The notes under the pieces: model-generated
Seen by the model: only the letters and a program-made list of their open reading frames with translations
The model's database searches: none
What the model was told of the DNA's origin: nothing
Shown here: one piece after another, positions 33,665 to 44,764 of the stretch
Layout: each line of letters starts with the position of its first letter
Numbering within the stretch: the stretch's first letter is position 1
Origin: Phialophora verrucosa
Lineage: Eukaryota > Ascomycota > Eurotiomycetes > Chaetothyriales > Herpotrichiellaceae
Assembly: GCA_002099365.1 (NCBI GenBank)
Contig: MSED01000010.1
Span: 124,001 to 188,000, forward strand
Reading direction: 5' to 3'
Length of the DNA stretch: 64,000 nucleotides
Translations under genes and position numbers: made by a program

Positions 33665-34629
33665 TTTCACAATTTTTCATGCTTGTTTTTGCGCTTCGGC
33701 AACAGCACCGGCGCCACGTTACAGATACCCCGGCTTTTTAGAACGATATGTTTGGCATGCGGGGATTGGTGGAAAATGGGAAGAGCAGCATTTGCATCGG
33801 ATTGCATTGAAGGCACTGGAAACGAACGAGGCATCAAAAGCAAGGAGGACATCGTGCTTATTTCACTAGCTGCAGGGCATCCAGGCCGTTCATGGACACA
33901 ATGTACATCAATAAAAGTACCTTTCAACTCTGGTGTCGGCTGCCTAGATGAGCATAAACTGCTCGCCGAGTCCTGAGGCGACCGGGAATTTTCTACAACT
34001 TGGAGTTGTATGGCCAGTGGTTGTATTGGCCACCCCTTCTTCAAGGCTCAGACCTGCCCTGCATTCGTGATGGATGGGAGGCCTTGCAGATGTCGCTTTA
34101 TCAGCACTGAACCTCGCTGGGCCAGAATCGATGTCGAGGACAGCCAGGATGGTCCTGCCAGTTTCTCGTGGCAGATGATATTCGACTGATAGATACCTCC
34201 AGATGCTGAGCAGGGAGCTAAGTACCTAAGATAATCTGGCAGCGTTCCTCAGGACGCCACAATTGATACCTCAGTCAGACTCTTGTGTAGCGATGCACAC
34301 CTTCCAGAGCAAGACCACTAGCATATTGTGCTGTTGCTTGTCCATTTGTTTACGTGTTCTCGTCTCGATGTACCACCACGGCAAGTACTGTTTGTGATTC
34401 AATTCGAGGGAGTCTAAGGCTGCCTTTACACCACTTGGGCGTCATTCGTAATTACATGTGTGCTGTAACTTTCCACATGCGTACATCCTAGGCAACCGTT
34501 GCAGAGCTGCCCCTGTTCTTGCGGCTTCCCACCTCCCAACTGTTACAGTACAAAGCCACACGAGTTTTCCACCTTTTACCCTTGGCCCAACACTTAGTCA
34601 ACAATGTCAGGATAAGTTCGACTGTATTC
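33665..34629. other. Intergenic between kinase and TPR genes
   Basis: Holds the kinase 3' end and the promoter of the TPR gene. No repeat or RNA gene recognised. Confidence 0.5.
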
Positions 34630-37600
34630 ATGGAGCAGAAGGCGCCAAGTCGGTATGCAACTACGCATTATCCATCCCTCGAGGTCCCTCGGCCGCACGA
34701 CGCAAGCGGCGATGTCTTGGGCACTCCACATGAGGCCATCGTACTATTGATCAAAGACGGCAGATTTGCAGAAGCTGTTGATTTGGCCCACCATGTAGTG
34801 CAACAGAACCAAAGCCGCTTCGGTTTGGAACATCCACTCACCTTGTCAAGCATGTTCGAGCTCGGAAGGGCGCTCCATGGGAACGGAAGAGTAGAAAAGG
34901 CGCTTGGTGTTTTCCAAGAGTTGCTGCCTTTGAGTGAAAAGGTACTTGGACGCCTCGACGCCTACACTCTTGACACTCTAGATGCCATATGTGAAGAACT
35001 TTGCAACATGGGTAAGTACGAGCTGTCGCTCGCGCATCTTGTCGACGAGAGGCAGCGCTGCGAACAGGCCTCGGGGCCGGAGCACGAGCGCACGATACGA
35101 GTCCTGATCGACATTGCCAGCATGTCTCAGCTGCTGGACAAGACTGACGAAGCGTCTTCGATGTTCTCGCTAGCCCTAGACCGCAGCAAAAGAGGTATGG
35201 GCGCAAGACACGCCCTCACTCTGGCAATCCTCAACGACCTCCGTGGATTGAAGGCTCCGTTGCCACCGAGTACAGAGGAAATGAAGGCCCTGCTGCGTCA
35301 GAATGGTCTACCGGTACCCACTGAACCGTTCCCCAACAGTCGATTAGCCACTTGGCTTGAGCCGTTTGCTGGGAAGGAAATAAAAGTCATGACAAGCGTC
35401 GGCTACGAAGCGTCAAACGCACTGTCGCTACGATTGGGGCCCGTCAATGGGGAACTGACGCCGCGGCCGGTGCTACACATACCCCCTCGTCATGCAGATA
35501 CGAGCAAGGTTAGCCTGGGACGTATATCAACTCGTGCCGATCTGGACCCTTCGTTCCAATCTTTAATCAATCGTAGCATTGAGATACTGCCTCGAGGAGG
35601 AGCCTCCGCGACTCAGCAAGCGGTCGACAAACAGATCGCTTTCCTCAGAAGCCTAGAATCTCTTGACGAGCTCCTCACCGCCAAAGAAAACCCAGTCTGG
35701 TTCTTTCAGCATCGTGAGTCATTTATGCAGCAAACCACGCTCCAGAGATGGGATCCACACGCACCTGAGAGATATGTCCTTCTTCCCATGGAGGGTGGAA
35801 TTACAAACCCAGAGGACTGCATCTTCATCAGCCATTACTGGCACACACAGCCGCATCCCGATCCTGACGGGGAGGACTCGCGGCGACTACAACAGCTGTT
35901 CAACGAGGGATTTTGGAGTAAATCTGCCTACATCTGGGTGGACTGGACCTGTCTTCCGCAGTGGGAACGAACGGTCCCGGAGCAGGAATACTTTTCACGG
36001 GTGCTCCCAAGCATCCCCAGACTTGTTCGGGATTGTGCATTCGTGGCGCAATTCCCCGAATTCAAGCCCCGTCTCTGGATCCTCTTTGAAGTTGCTGCGT
36101 TTACTTTCAGCCGAGCGGAGGCTGTAGGATTGCCATGTACAGACCCTTTCGAAAAGCACCTGCTGCAGATGAAGGGTGACGGTATCAGGATTGTTCTCGA
36201 CAGATACCGCTACAACTGCACCAACAGAGGTGACCGTGAGTGGGTGATCCGCTGGCTTGAGATCCTTCTCGCCCTGCGCGAGACTGTCCCAAGCATCCAC
36301 ACTCGCCGACAGATCCTCGACGCCATCGACAACTCGGCAGTGCGGTCATGCGTTCACCAGGAAGCAGGCGTGGAAATCGACAAAGAAAAGGGGATTCTCA
36401 AGGCGAACGGAAAGACTTTTCAATTCAACCCGCTGCCTGTGGAAGATGGTATCCCCAGCTCTGTTTCAGAAGTTCGCATACCGGGAGACTATGAGATGCG
36501 GCTTGGAGAAGCAATACGGCGAGCGGATCATAGTTTTGACGATGCAGGTGTAGGAGAAATTGCGAGAGAATACGATCGCGCGGGAGATTATAAGATAGCA
36601 GAAGTTTTGCACCGGCGGGCTGTGGCGACCCGTGATGAGACGGACACCTCCCACGATCTGTCTGCCAACCTCGAGAACCAAAAGCAGTATGGAGAAGCAG
36701 CGGCGCAATGCCGACGAGACATGGCTCGAACGGGTGCACCGGCCAAACTGCGCCAGAGGCAGGTGGCTTTAGAGCAGAAACAGGCTCTTTTCAATATGTA
36801 TCGCAAGTGGGAACTCCAGCCACTGGAAGCGACCCTGCGCATGGAAGCGGTCCAGCACCAGGCCATGACGCCTGCACACACGATCCGTCAACCAGACGCC
36901 CGGCACGGGTTAAAACGATCATGGCTTCAAAGACTGGATCAGAGCGTGTGGCAGTGCGAAGACCCCATCGTCATGAAGAGCATGGAAGAGCTGGGGCTCG
37001 AATTCGAAGAGCAGGGACGTTTCTCCAAAGCCCAGCAAATCCACTGGAGTCTCTTAGCACGAAGGAAGGAATCCCTGGGTCCTTGCCACTTCGATACTCG
37101 GCGCAGCCTGTCGCATCTGGCAAGGGCGTACCGGTTGGCAGGCAAAGCACAAGACGCGCATAAAGTCTACGCGGTCGCACTGGCGGTGTGCGACTTCACA
37201 CTGGGCGCCAGCCACCCGGAATCAAGAGCTGTGCTTGGCGAGCTGGCTGCCGCGGTCCTGCAACAGGGCAAGCTGGGAGTAGCTAGAAGTTATTACAGAC
37301 AACTTCTGGAGCGGACGTTGACTGTCGCGGAGTGGGATGACCCCGAATCATTCGTTCCCAAGTTCTTCCTCCAGGCACTGGTTGGAGATGGAGAGTTGCA
37401 AATCGTCCAAGAACGAGAAGTAACAACTGTGGAGATCTTGGGTCCTTTGCCACAGAGCGCTCAGGACACGGGACCGCCAAACAAGAACCCGAACCCGAAC
37501 CCAAGGTCGGACTTGGTAGGGAGAATACAAGGTCAAGATGAAAACAACACACAGTCTCAGGGAGAGGAACCAAGTGGCCAAGCGCGAGCAAAGACGGTGA

Positions 37601-37656
37601 TACTGGATATGGAGAATACTGACGCCCTATTCAAGAGATACATTGTTGCTAGGTAA
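34630..37656 (+). CDS. TPR protein with central TIR-like segment
   Basis: 1008 aa from the ATG at 34630; upstream in-frame codons lack an ATG. Residues about 38-205 are kinesin-light-chain-type TPRs (FGLEHPLTLSSMFELGRAL, EKVLGRLDAYTLDTLDAI, ASGPEHERTIRVLIDIA). Residues about 396-577 form a different domain: DCIFISHYW, SAYIWVDWTCLPQW, CAFVAQFPEFKPRLWILFE. This layout recalls TIR-fold domains (strand FISH, strand IWxDxxCLPQ, RLWxLxE helix). Residues about 615-910 return to TPRs (GDYKIAEVLHRRA, GPCHFDTRRSLSHLARAYR, GASHPESRAVLGELA). The tail is P/N/Q-rich. No NB-ARC or NACHT lies between them. The role is unknown; signalling or non-self-recognition is a family-level guess. Confidence 0.7.
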   Translation: MEQKAPSRYATTHYPSLEVPRPHDASGDVLGTPHEAIVLLIKDGRFAEAVDLAHHVVQQNQSRFGLEHPLTLSSMFELGRALHGNGRVEKALGVFQELLPLSEKVLGRLDAYTLDTLDAICEELCNMGKYELSLAHLVDERQRCEQASGPEHERTIRVLIDIASMSQLLDKTDEASSMFSLALDRSKRGMGARHALTLAILNDLRGLKAPLPPSTEEMKALLRQNGLPVPTEPFPNSRLATWLEPFAGKEIKVMTSVGYEASNALSLRLGPVNGELTPRPVLHIPPRHADTSKVSLGRISTRADLDPSFQSLINRSIEILPRGGASATQQAVDKQIAFLRSLESLDELLTAKENPVWFFQHRESFMQQTTLQRWDPHAPERYVLLPMEGGITNPEDCIFISHYWHTQPHPDPDGEDSRRLQQLFNEGFWSKSAYIWVDWTCLPQWERTVPEQEYFSRVLPSIPRLVRDCAFVAQFPEFKPRLWILFEVAAFTFSRAEAVGLPCTDPFEKHLLQMKGDGIRIVLDRYRYNCTNRGDREWVIRWLEILLALRETVPSIHTRRQILDAIDNSAVRSCVHQEAGVEIDKEKGILKANGKTFQFNPLPVEDGIPSSVSEVRIPGDYEMRLGEAIRRADHSFDDAGVGEIAREYDRAGDYKIAEVLHRRAVATRDETDTSHDLSANLENQKQYGEAAAQCRRDMARTGAPAKLRQRQVALEQKQALFNMYRKWELQPLEATLRMEAVQHQAMTPAHTIRQPDARHGLKRSWLQRLDQSVWQCEDPIVMKSMEELGLEFEEQGRFSKAQQIHWSLLARRKESLGPCHFDTRRSLSHLARAYRLAGKAQDAHKVYAVALAVCDFTLGASHPESRAVLGELAAAVLQQGKLGVARSYYRQLLERTLTVAEWDDPESFVPKFFLQALVGDGELQIVQEREVTTVEILGPLPQSAQDTGPPNKNPNPNPRSDLVGRIQGQDENNTQSQGEEPSGQARAKTVILDMENTDALFKRYIVAR

Positions 37657-38502
37657 GACGGGAAATCTGAAATCCTGTCCCACAGGAGCTTTTGATTCAT
37701 TTTGCAAACCTACGTTGGCGAAAAGTCGACGAGGGAAGTCAGCGACCAAAAAAGGGCAGCAGGAAAAGAGGAGTTATACCAAGTTGTACGCCACATCTGG
37801 TCGGTGGCTACGAGGTCGATAAAGATGACTGACTGCATTATTCAGGCCGGCTATATCTGGAATCTTCAAGGAATGCATAGTGAGGACGGAACCGCATCTT
37901 TGGAGCATGACAATAAGCCAGGCTCTTACGGAGGAGGAGAACACCAGCGAATGTGGTATCATGACCCTCCGTCAAACCGGGTGTTGGTTCCAGAATGACT
38001 CGCTGCCGCAGATACATTTCGTCCTCCGGTAAGTGAGATACTTGTACGCGAGAGTGAGTCGAGCCTACTCAACCAGGCTAGCGCCGATCCTGTTAGGATA
38101 GCAGGCTATAATTAAATTAAAAGGAATAAATTTGCTAGAATGTAGAAAAGTCATTAGTGGCAGACTTAATAAGGGAGTTCGGATAGGAATCACCCACGTG
38201 ACTGGCTTTAACCCAACTGGCAATTAATCGGAATTGGAGAAGTCAAAGTCGAAATCGCTTCACATACATATTTGCAGCAACCAACGATAGCTGCGAGCTC
38301 CTTTAACTCGACGTCCACACATAAGCCATCCCTCCGATCTAGCTGTACTGCCTGGACGTACTTCTCTTGCCCACCTCCGATCCCCGACAAGTTCTAGCTT
38401 CCCTCGCACACCATGCAACGATAACATTCTTCACCCCAGGTTTCCTCCACTAGCAGTCCATCTTCTCCAGCAGCTGTCACCCTCGACTCCTCCACCACCG
38501 AA
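37657..38502. other. Intergenic with an AT-rich patch
   Basis: Bases about 38098-38190 are markedly AT-rich with TAATTA/TAGA words like the RIP-mutated block at the window start, inside otherwise normal DNA; a small transposon relic is possible. The CT-rich 38395-38500 is the presumed leader of the ribosomal protein gene. Confidence 0.4.
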
Positions 38503-39765
38503 ATGCAGCGCGTCCTACGAATAAATCTGCAGTCGCGAAACCAAACGTTGAAAGCCGCGCGCAGGAAAAACCGCGACACATACTTGAAAGATTGGAAGGA
38601 GTACGAGACGCGGCACATCATCACGGAGAAGAAGAAGAATGAGTATATCAAGGCGGAGCGCAAAGCGCGGAGAGAGGATTGGATGCTCGGACCGCTCGCG
38701 CCGAAGAGGGACGTCGGCACGAAGCAGAACTTCTACGGCACGGTGAGTAACCTGCTGTATCAGGGGCCGGTATTTCCACCCCAGGTGCGACGTGGGCCAA
38801 AGGGCAACGGGTGGGACCATGTCGGCGGGGAGGGCCGGCCGGAGGAGCAGAAAGAGTGGGAAGGCTACGGGAATGAAGGGAACATCGTGGAGGGGGATCG
38901 GGTGGTCGTGGTAAGAGGGCCGGCCAGCCTGGTCGGGCAGATTGGGAAAGTCAAGGATGTGTCGAGCGAGAGTAAGGAAGTGAGGATCGAGGGGCTGAAT
39001 ATGGTGAGTCTGATTGTTCCCCTTCCACCTTGAGTGTCCGAGGGCGGCGGGATATCTAATTCTCGTGGCTTTACTGCTGGACAGGCCGACGTCGAGATTC
39101 CAGAGAACTTCCCCGATCAGCGCCAGAAACTCCACTACACCTCGCTCGAGCTGCCCTTGCCGATCTCCGATGTGCGACTGGTGCACCGCCTCACGGACGA
39201 GCGCACGGGAAAAGACCGCGACGTGGTCGTCAAGCTCCTCCGAGGCGGCGCACCGTATATTCAACAGGAACCCAATTCCCCCTTGCCGCGACATACGCGC
39301 TACATCGCCGGCGAGGACATCCGTGTTCCCTGGCCGGAGGTTGAGATCCCCTCGTACGAGGCCTACGAGGGGGATACGACGCGCTATGATGTGGAGTCCC
39401 AGACGTGGACGCCGACGCTCTATGCGCCGCCGGTCCCACCCGCGGCGTTCGATAATCTCATCGAGGACGAGAAGTACAAGCGAGACAGGAGGTGGCATGA
39501 CGACGAGTATGTGCGGATGAAGGTGCTAGAGGATGCCAGAGCGGAGTGGTACATGGGGAGGAAGATCCAGGGCCCGTTGGACACAATGGTTGCGGAGAAG
39601 ATCCGGCAGGCGAGTCAAAGGACGGAAGCCATCAAGGCGGCAGGCATGAGCGAGGAGACCAAAGCTCTCATCGCAGAGCAATTGAGCCGACACGTGGCCA
39701 AGGGGACACTGCAGGCCCAGACGAAGTCGACACCGCAGAGGAGGAAAGTCGAGGCGGTAGCATGA
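38503..39765 (+). CDS. MRPL40: Mitochondrial large-subunit ribosomal protein uL24m (L40), two exons
   Basis: Model: join(38503..39003, 39085..39765), 393 aa. The N-terminus is strongly basic (MQRVLRINLQSRNQTLKAAR), fitting import. A KOW motif occurs in exon 1: IVEGDRVVVVRGPASLVGQIGKV, followed by RIEGLNM. An 81-nt intron with a GTGAGT donor and ACAG acceptor joins ADVEIPENF. Exon 2 has the family tail: LPLPISDVRLVHRL, PRHTRYIAGEDIRVPWP and a charged helical C-terminus. The protein belongs to the mitochondrial 54S ribosomal subunit around the exit tunnel. Confidence 0.9.
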
Positions 39766-40355
39766 GACCGAGTCTTGGCTTGTGCCATCCCTGGGGGCAT
39801 GGCTCGGGCTGTACAAAAATGGGACGTACCTCCCGGGCGAGCATTTGACTGTACACTACTCGGTAAGCGTCATGACCAGAAGCACTCGGCAGGCGGAGAC
39901 TCGCAGTAGCTGCGGCGCTGTATAAAATGAAACAACTAGACATCTCCAACTTAGATGCAGAACGAGCAAAGGAGGGCAGATCTGTATTCGTCCGCGGAGG
40001 ATCCATCTCTTTGGATTTCTGTGCGCCTCTTCTCTACTCTCTGTAGCTTGTGCATATTATGTGCAGCCGGTTTCAGCCTTCTCTCTGTTCGGGCAACGGA
40101 TATGGCTCACCCCAGGCGCTTAGACAACGTCTCTGCACTCTGACAGCGCTCGGCCAAAGCAGCTGTGCATGTCCACAAGGAGGGATTCAGGTGCTCGATG
40201 CCTCATTTCCCCCTCCCCTGGATTGTCTGAAGTTCGTGCGCGCCTGCTGAAGCCTTCTGTGCCCCGCTGGGCTCTAAGCTACGGCTTTGGTCGGATACGT
40301 GCTGGCCCGCGACCCCATACTCTTCCCAGAGCCCGTCTATATCGAGCTCGACCAA
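39766..40355. other. Intergenic between convergent L40 and ALG14 genes
   Basis: Shared 3' region. No feature beyond the two gene ends is recognised. Confidence 0.5.
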
Positions 40356-41300
40356 CTAAGTCACCAGACTGCCGACAAACTCGACTCTGCCTCCGCCTGC
40401 TCCTGCCCCTTCCTTTTCGACAAGCTGAGGCCATTGCACCAGGAAGCGATCCACCAGTGGCTTGAGCAGTCGGCCACTGAGCGAGAGGGTCCTAACCCGC
40501 GCCCAGGACTCAATGTAGATGCTGCGCATTTGGCCGATCTGAGGGGATGCCTCGCCGCCGCTGGTATCGTGCTTCATGACTTTCTTCGAGCGTGGCAAGG
40601 AGGCTGAAGGACCGGCCACGCCGAAAAAGAGGAGAATGATTGATGCGAGGATGACGATGACGCCGGTTCCAGGACCGTTGGTAAGGATAAGATCCGGGGT
40701 CGAGGGCTTCGCAGCGTTGTTGCGTGTGCGAGGGAAGAAATCCGGGTGCGTCCCTCGGAGCACCTTGATGCAATCCCACAGGCAGCGGAGACTTGACAGT
40801 GGCGTGGTCAGGAGGGATTGATGTACGCGTCTTGCACGATTGACTGTGGCGATGTTGTACCCTGATGGCTCTAGCAGAGGTTCCAGATTGCCCGGCTTCG
40901 GGTCCCCGTCGTTCGGCTTTGACAACATCTCGGTCTCAAATTCGCGGGCCTTTGACGCCGAGAAATCATCACCCGAACTGACGACGTAGGTTCTTTGCGG
41001 CCAGTCGTGTTGTAGTCTGCGATATTGGCCGAGGATGTTGAGCATTTCGGCTGTGTGGCCGCCCGAGCCCAGCACAACGAGTAGATGGGGCGGATTGTCA
41101 AAGGACCGCGGACGGCGATATATCGGATCCCGGTTAAGTACGGTCGCAAGGCGAAAGAAACAAAAGTTGATCAGGATCAAGTTGAAGACCAAGATGAAGA
41201 GAAGAAGCCTACTCATCGGAGAGAGCGAGGTGATTGGGGTGAGGATCGTGGTCCATGTTGGTGGTATGTCCGTGGAGAGCAAGGGTGCGTCGGTGTCCAT
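40356..41300 (-). CDS. ALG14: UDP-GlcNAc transferase subunit Alg14
   Basis: 314 aa, single exon. One membrane helix at about residues 29-50 (LLLFILVFNLILINFCFFRLA) anchors the protein in the ER. HLLVVLGSGGHTAEML follows, with the GSGGHTxEM motif diagnostic of Alg14. Further on come RTYVVSSGDDFSASKA, IPRAR-like NRARRVHQS, a conserved DLILTNGPGTGVI, IYIESWARVRTLSLSG and C-terminal FLVQWPQL with VEFVGSLVT, the tail that contacts Alg13. With Alg13 it adds the second GlcNAc to dolichol-PP-GlcNAc in N-glycan synthesis. An acidic/proline insert lies around residues 130-145. It diverges from the Ima1 gene. Confidence 0.93.
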   Translation of the reverse strand: MDTDAPLLSTDIPPTWTTILTPITSLSPMSRLLLFILVFNLILINFCFFRLATVLNRDPIYRRPRSFDNPPHLLVVLGSGGHTAEMLNILGQYRRLQHDWPQRTYVVSSGDDFSASKAREFETEMLSKPNDGDPKPGNLEPLLEPSGYNIATVNRARRVHQSLLTTPLSSLRCLWDCIKVLRGTHPDFFPRTRNNAAKPSTPDLILTNGPGTGVIVILASIILLFFGVAGPSASLPRSKKVMKHDTSGGEASPQIGQMRSIYIESWARVRTLSLSGRLLKPLVDRFLVQWPQLVEKEGAGAGGGRVEFVGSLVT

Positions 41301-41730
41301 CGCTACCTAGTGCACTTCTGGTCTCAGCAATGTAGCTGCTTCACCAACGTTCCGCGGGAAAAGGACAGGGAAAAAGAGGTCCGTAAGTTGAAGATCTTTT
41401 GTCCATGCCAGCCGACAGTGACCGAGGCAGCATGTGAAGAGGAAAGTATTCAGTGGTGAGGATACGACAGGGCGAGGCAAGGCTGAAGGAAAAGGATGTG
41501 AGGGTTCAATGAGGCAAGGCTGAAATAAGGGATCATCGATTCGTATGCTCCTCCGTAGTACACATAGTGATGCTTCTCCGCAAGCGACGAAACTCAAAGC
41601 GGTACATTATTGATGTCGCTCTCGAGGAGACACTGCCACTGCCACTGAAAGGGTTGGTGCCGCCGCGCAAACAGTTTCTTTGGCGCACTGAACACCAAGT
41701 GCATTTCTCTTCAAACATGCCATCGCCACC
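41301..41730. promoter_or_regulatory. Shared divergent promoter ALG14/IMA1
   Basis: 430 bp between the two start codons must hold both promoters. No TATA box is evident. The IMA1 start context CATCGCCACCATG is a good initiation site. Confidence 0.5.
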
Positions 41731-44250
41731 ATGCCGGTTACACTCCGCCAGCGCCTCGACTGCCACTATTGCGGCAGACGATCAAAACAGACACCGGGCA
41801 AGAAGCGTGGGGGCAGATTTCAGTGCGAGCACTGTCTCGCCGTCAATTTCTTCGACGAGGTAGGTGCCTTTAGGTTTCTGTTGGGCATCCCCTAATTGCT
41901 TATATAGAATGGAGAGATAGCAGATGTCCCCCCGGAGGAAGCAGCGCCCGCACAGCAGCTTGCGCAACCGGTCAAGACCGACCCGCTCGCAGATGGCTTC
42001 TCCGCCCAGGACTCGATCTTCTGTTCCACGTGCTTGAAGAACCAGCATATCTTCAACTATACCCTCTCCCAATACCTTCCAGACCCAGAGGACCCCGACT
42101 ATGACAGACTCGAGGCAGAACTGCCGGAGTATAAGAAAGGCCTGGAGCAACGATACCCACAATGCTGTGCAAAGTGTGAGCCGAAAGTCAGAGCCCAACT
42201 GCAAGAGGCAACCTACAATGCGAGAAGTGACCACCTTCGGAGGGTGCTGGAGAAGTCTCGCCAGCGGAGGATCGCCAGCAGGTGGGGATGGAGGAGTCTC
42301 ATAGTCAACGCTGCGGGATTGGGACACTTTGTCAGTCTCGGTGCGCAGATACTTTGGCATCTGTATGGCTCGCAAATCACCCGTCTATCCCCCTTGGAAG
42401 TGATTCAGCCCGCTGAATGCCTTCGACAGCGGGCTTTCCATCCTTCATGCTTGGAAGCAACGGAGCCTTTCGTGGGACTCTCCCTCGTGCTCGGACTTCT
42501 CTGCATATGGTGGAATCCTAAATGGCAAGAAAAGTTGGTCAACAGCAAAGGGCGGCTGATTGGTCTACACCAGTACTACCTGACCCAGCTTATTCTGCTG
42601 GGGTTGAGGTTCAGTGCTTGGATCATCATCTTTCACCTTCCGGTCTCGCTTCGGGCAAAGGCTATGCTACACGCCTGCTTCGCCGTGGCCTTGTCTGTCC
42701 TCGCAGGCTGGTCTGTAACTCGAATCGTCAAAGTCAGATTTGCGCCGCCCATCAATTGGCATCAGGATCCTGCTCCTCTACTGACAAACCAGCAATTCGC
42801 ACCGCCCACGATTTCAGAACTGCCAGAGACACAACCACTGCAAGATCGGCTGTTCAGCGTCGATACTCTAGCGCAACCCAGCAGGCCGACTTACCAACCA
42901 TGGGACCCTCCTACTCCACCTCCAGATGGGGCAGAAGCTATGGATTGGACACCCTCGCAGCCATCCTTTCAGCCACAACCCAAGCAGGTTCGATACCAAT
43001 CTCTTGACCGTACTCCATTTCACGGCACGTTGCCAGCTCTCAATGCAAGGGGAGTTCTCAAAAACAATCAAAATCAGAAACAGCCCGGCAGAGAAGCCAT
43101 AGGCCTACCTCCCGGGTTCTTTGACAAGCCGAAGGCAATGGTGCTTCCTTCGCGTCAAACCACAGTCGCAAGCGAGGCGATGGCGCAGCCAACCTTCTTT
43201 GGGCACAACCGAGAGTCTGATACAGGCCTTGAAGATATCTTTGATTCGGTATTCTCCCTCCGAGACCGATCTTCGGGAGAAGACCCTCCCGCCTCCGCAA
43301 GAACCACGAAGCAGGCTCAAGTTTCCGGGCGGTATCAGCTGGAAACTCGTGAGGCGCCTCCTAGGAGCGAAGGCGCATCGTCTCTGTCCCTTTTCAGTGG
43401 CATGTCCATCTTCTTCATCTTGATTGGTTTGGCATCCTGGATCTTTGAGGCTGCTCTCACATCTAAAACCTCACAGCTCGGTTATTACCTCGTACTTTCC
43501 AGCACAAGCATCCCAATTGGCCACATTATTTTCGGCCTATGTCACGATGGTGCACAGAACCAACTTTTGAAGCTATTTTTGTACGCCGTTGAAGCAACCG
43601 CCCTGATCGCTGTGGCCAAGCTGCGCGAGCCCTTTGGAGATCTCTTTAGGGATCTGTGGGATAAGCTTGCGATTGGGGCTGTTGCTTTGTTGCTGCCGCA
43701 AGAGTATTTGGCCTTGTACAGTTCATACTCCGCATTTGGGTCTGAGCAAAGAAACACGCGACAGCCTCAGGCCAGGCGACAAGGGCAGAGACCTATGAAC
43801 GAACCATTCATGGCAGAGAAGACAAGGGGGACTATGCCCGGACTCGTCCGAGCAGATTCTGACGAATCGATCAATACACGGCCATCTGTGACTACAGATA
43901 GCGAGCCCAGAGAACCTAGCCCATGGGACACACCGCTCAAGCCCCAGAATGGCCGGTTCGACTATTTTGACGTGACAAAGCCTCAATCGAACACCAGGAG
44001 CGATACACGAATCGGAAATACTCGAGCCCAGCAGGCCCAGAAATGGAACCCCCCAATGCTGCCGCCCTCGACTGGCAGCCGTTCCGCGACCAGACAGGCG
44101 TTCGGTTTGGATGGTTTAGGGCTGAGTGCCGGTGACGGGTTGTCGAGGGACCAGCATACGGGCTTAACGAACACATTTCGACGGAATCTCAATCTGTCAC
44201 CACCTGTCAAGAATTCAAACACAGGCGCAAGCCCTAGGCGAAGAATATGA
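41731..44250 (+). CDS. IMA1: Ima1-type inner nuclear membrane protein, two exons
   Basis: Model: join(41731..41859, 41908..44250), 823 aa. Exon 1 starts MPVTLRQRLDCHYCG; a 48-nt intron (donor GTAGGT, acceptor ATAG) precedes NGEIADVPPEE. The N-terminal Ima1 domain has paired cysteines CHYC, CEHC, CSTC and CCAKC, likely zinc sites. Hydrophobic helices follow at about 145-165, 195-215, 230-290 (AWIIIFHLPV, LSVLAGWSV), and a second group at about 500-620 (SIFFILIGLASWIFEAAL, YYLVLSSTSIPIGHIIF). The rest is disordered and basic. Fission yeast Ima1 and human NET5/Samp1 link heterochromatin and the nuclear envelope to the cytoskeleton; the role here is inferred. Confidence 0.88.
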
Positions 44251-44764
44251 CCTCGATTCTACGAGGGCGCGTGTGCCTTGGTACGGGCTCCATTGTCGTA
44301 AGCCAGCAGGGATGAACCAGTGAAATGCATAGCGGGAAGGGCATTGTGAGGATAGGGACGGCTTGGACCTGGCATCGCGTGGTGTGGCGTTTCCTGACTT
44401 GTCTTTCCAGCATTTATACTGTAGCGTAATGTATCTATGCGCATCCAATTGCCGGTACGGTGTTACACAAGTGACCTAAACACGAGGGAGCTCCTTCTCT
44501 GTCGAGTAAAGGCCCCTTGCGCAGTTTCACATACTCTTCGCGCCAGTGAGCGGAATCCTCCCGACTCCAGGTAACAGCTGACCCCTGCCGGTCGGTCTGA
44601 CCCTTCTCACTTCGATTGCGCGGCGACCAAAAAGGGTTGCCAACATCACAAATGCTGTTAACAGGTCCCGGGAAGCCCTATGTCATTTGTCACCATCTGT
44701 CCCCCAGGGATCTATTTCTTCCCATCCGCATTGTTTTCCTTTCCAGTGGCCATAGTCCACTATG
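44251..44764. other. Intergenic between convergent IMA1 and p24 genes
   Basis: Shared 3' flank. Nothing else recognised. Confidence 0.5.

Noticed and set aside
34519..34629. N-terminal extension of the TPR protein
   Set aside because: The frame is open but begins with TTG, not ATG; the first ATG is at 34630.
38515..39498. 327-codon minus-strand ORF
   Set aside because: Antisense to the mitochondrial ribosomal protein gene and spanning its intron; no motif.
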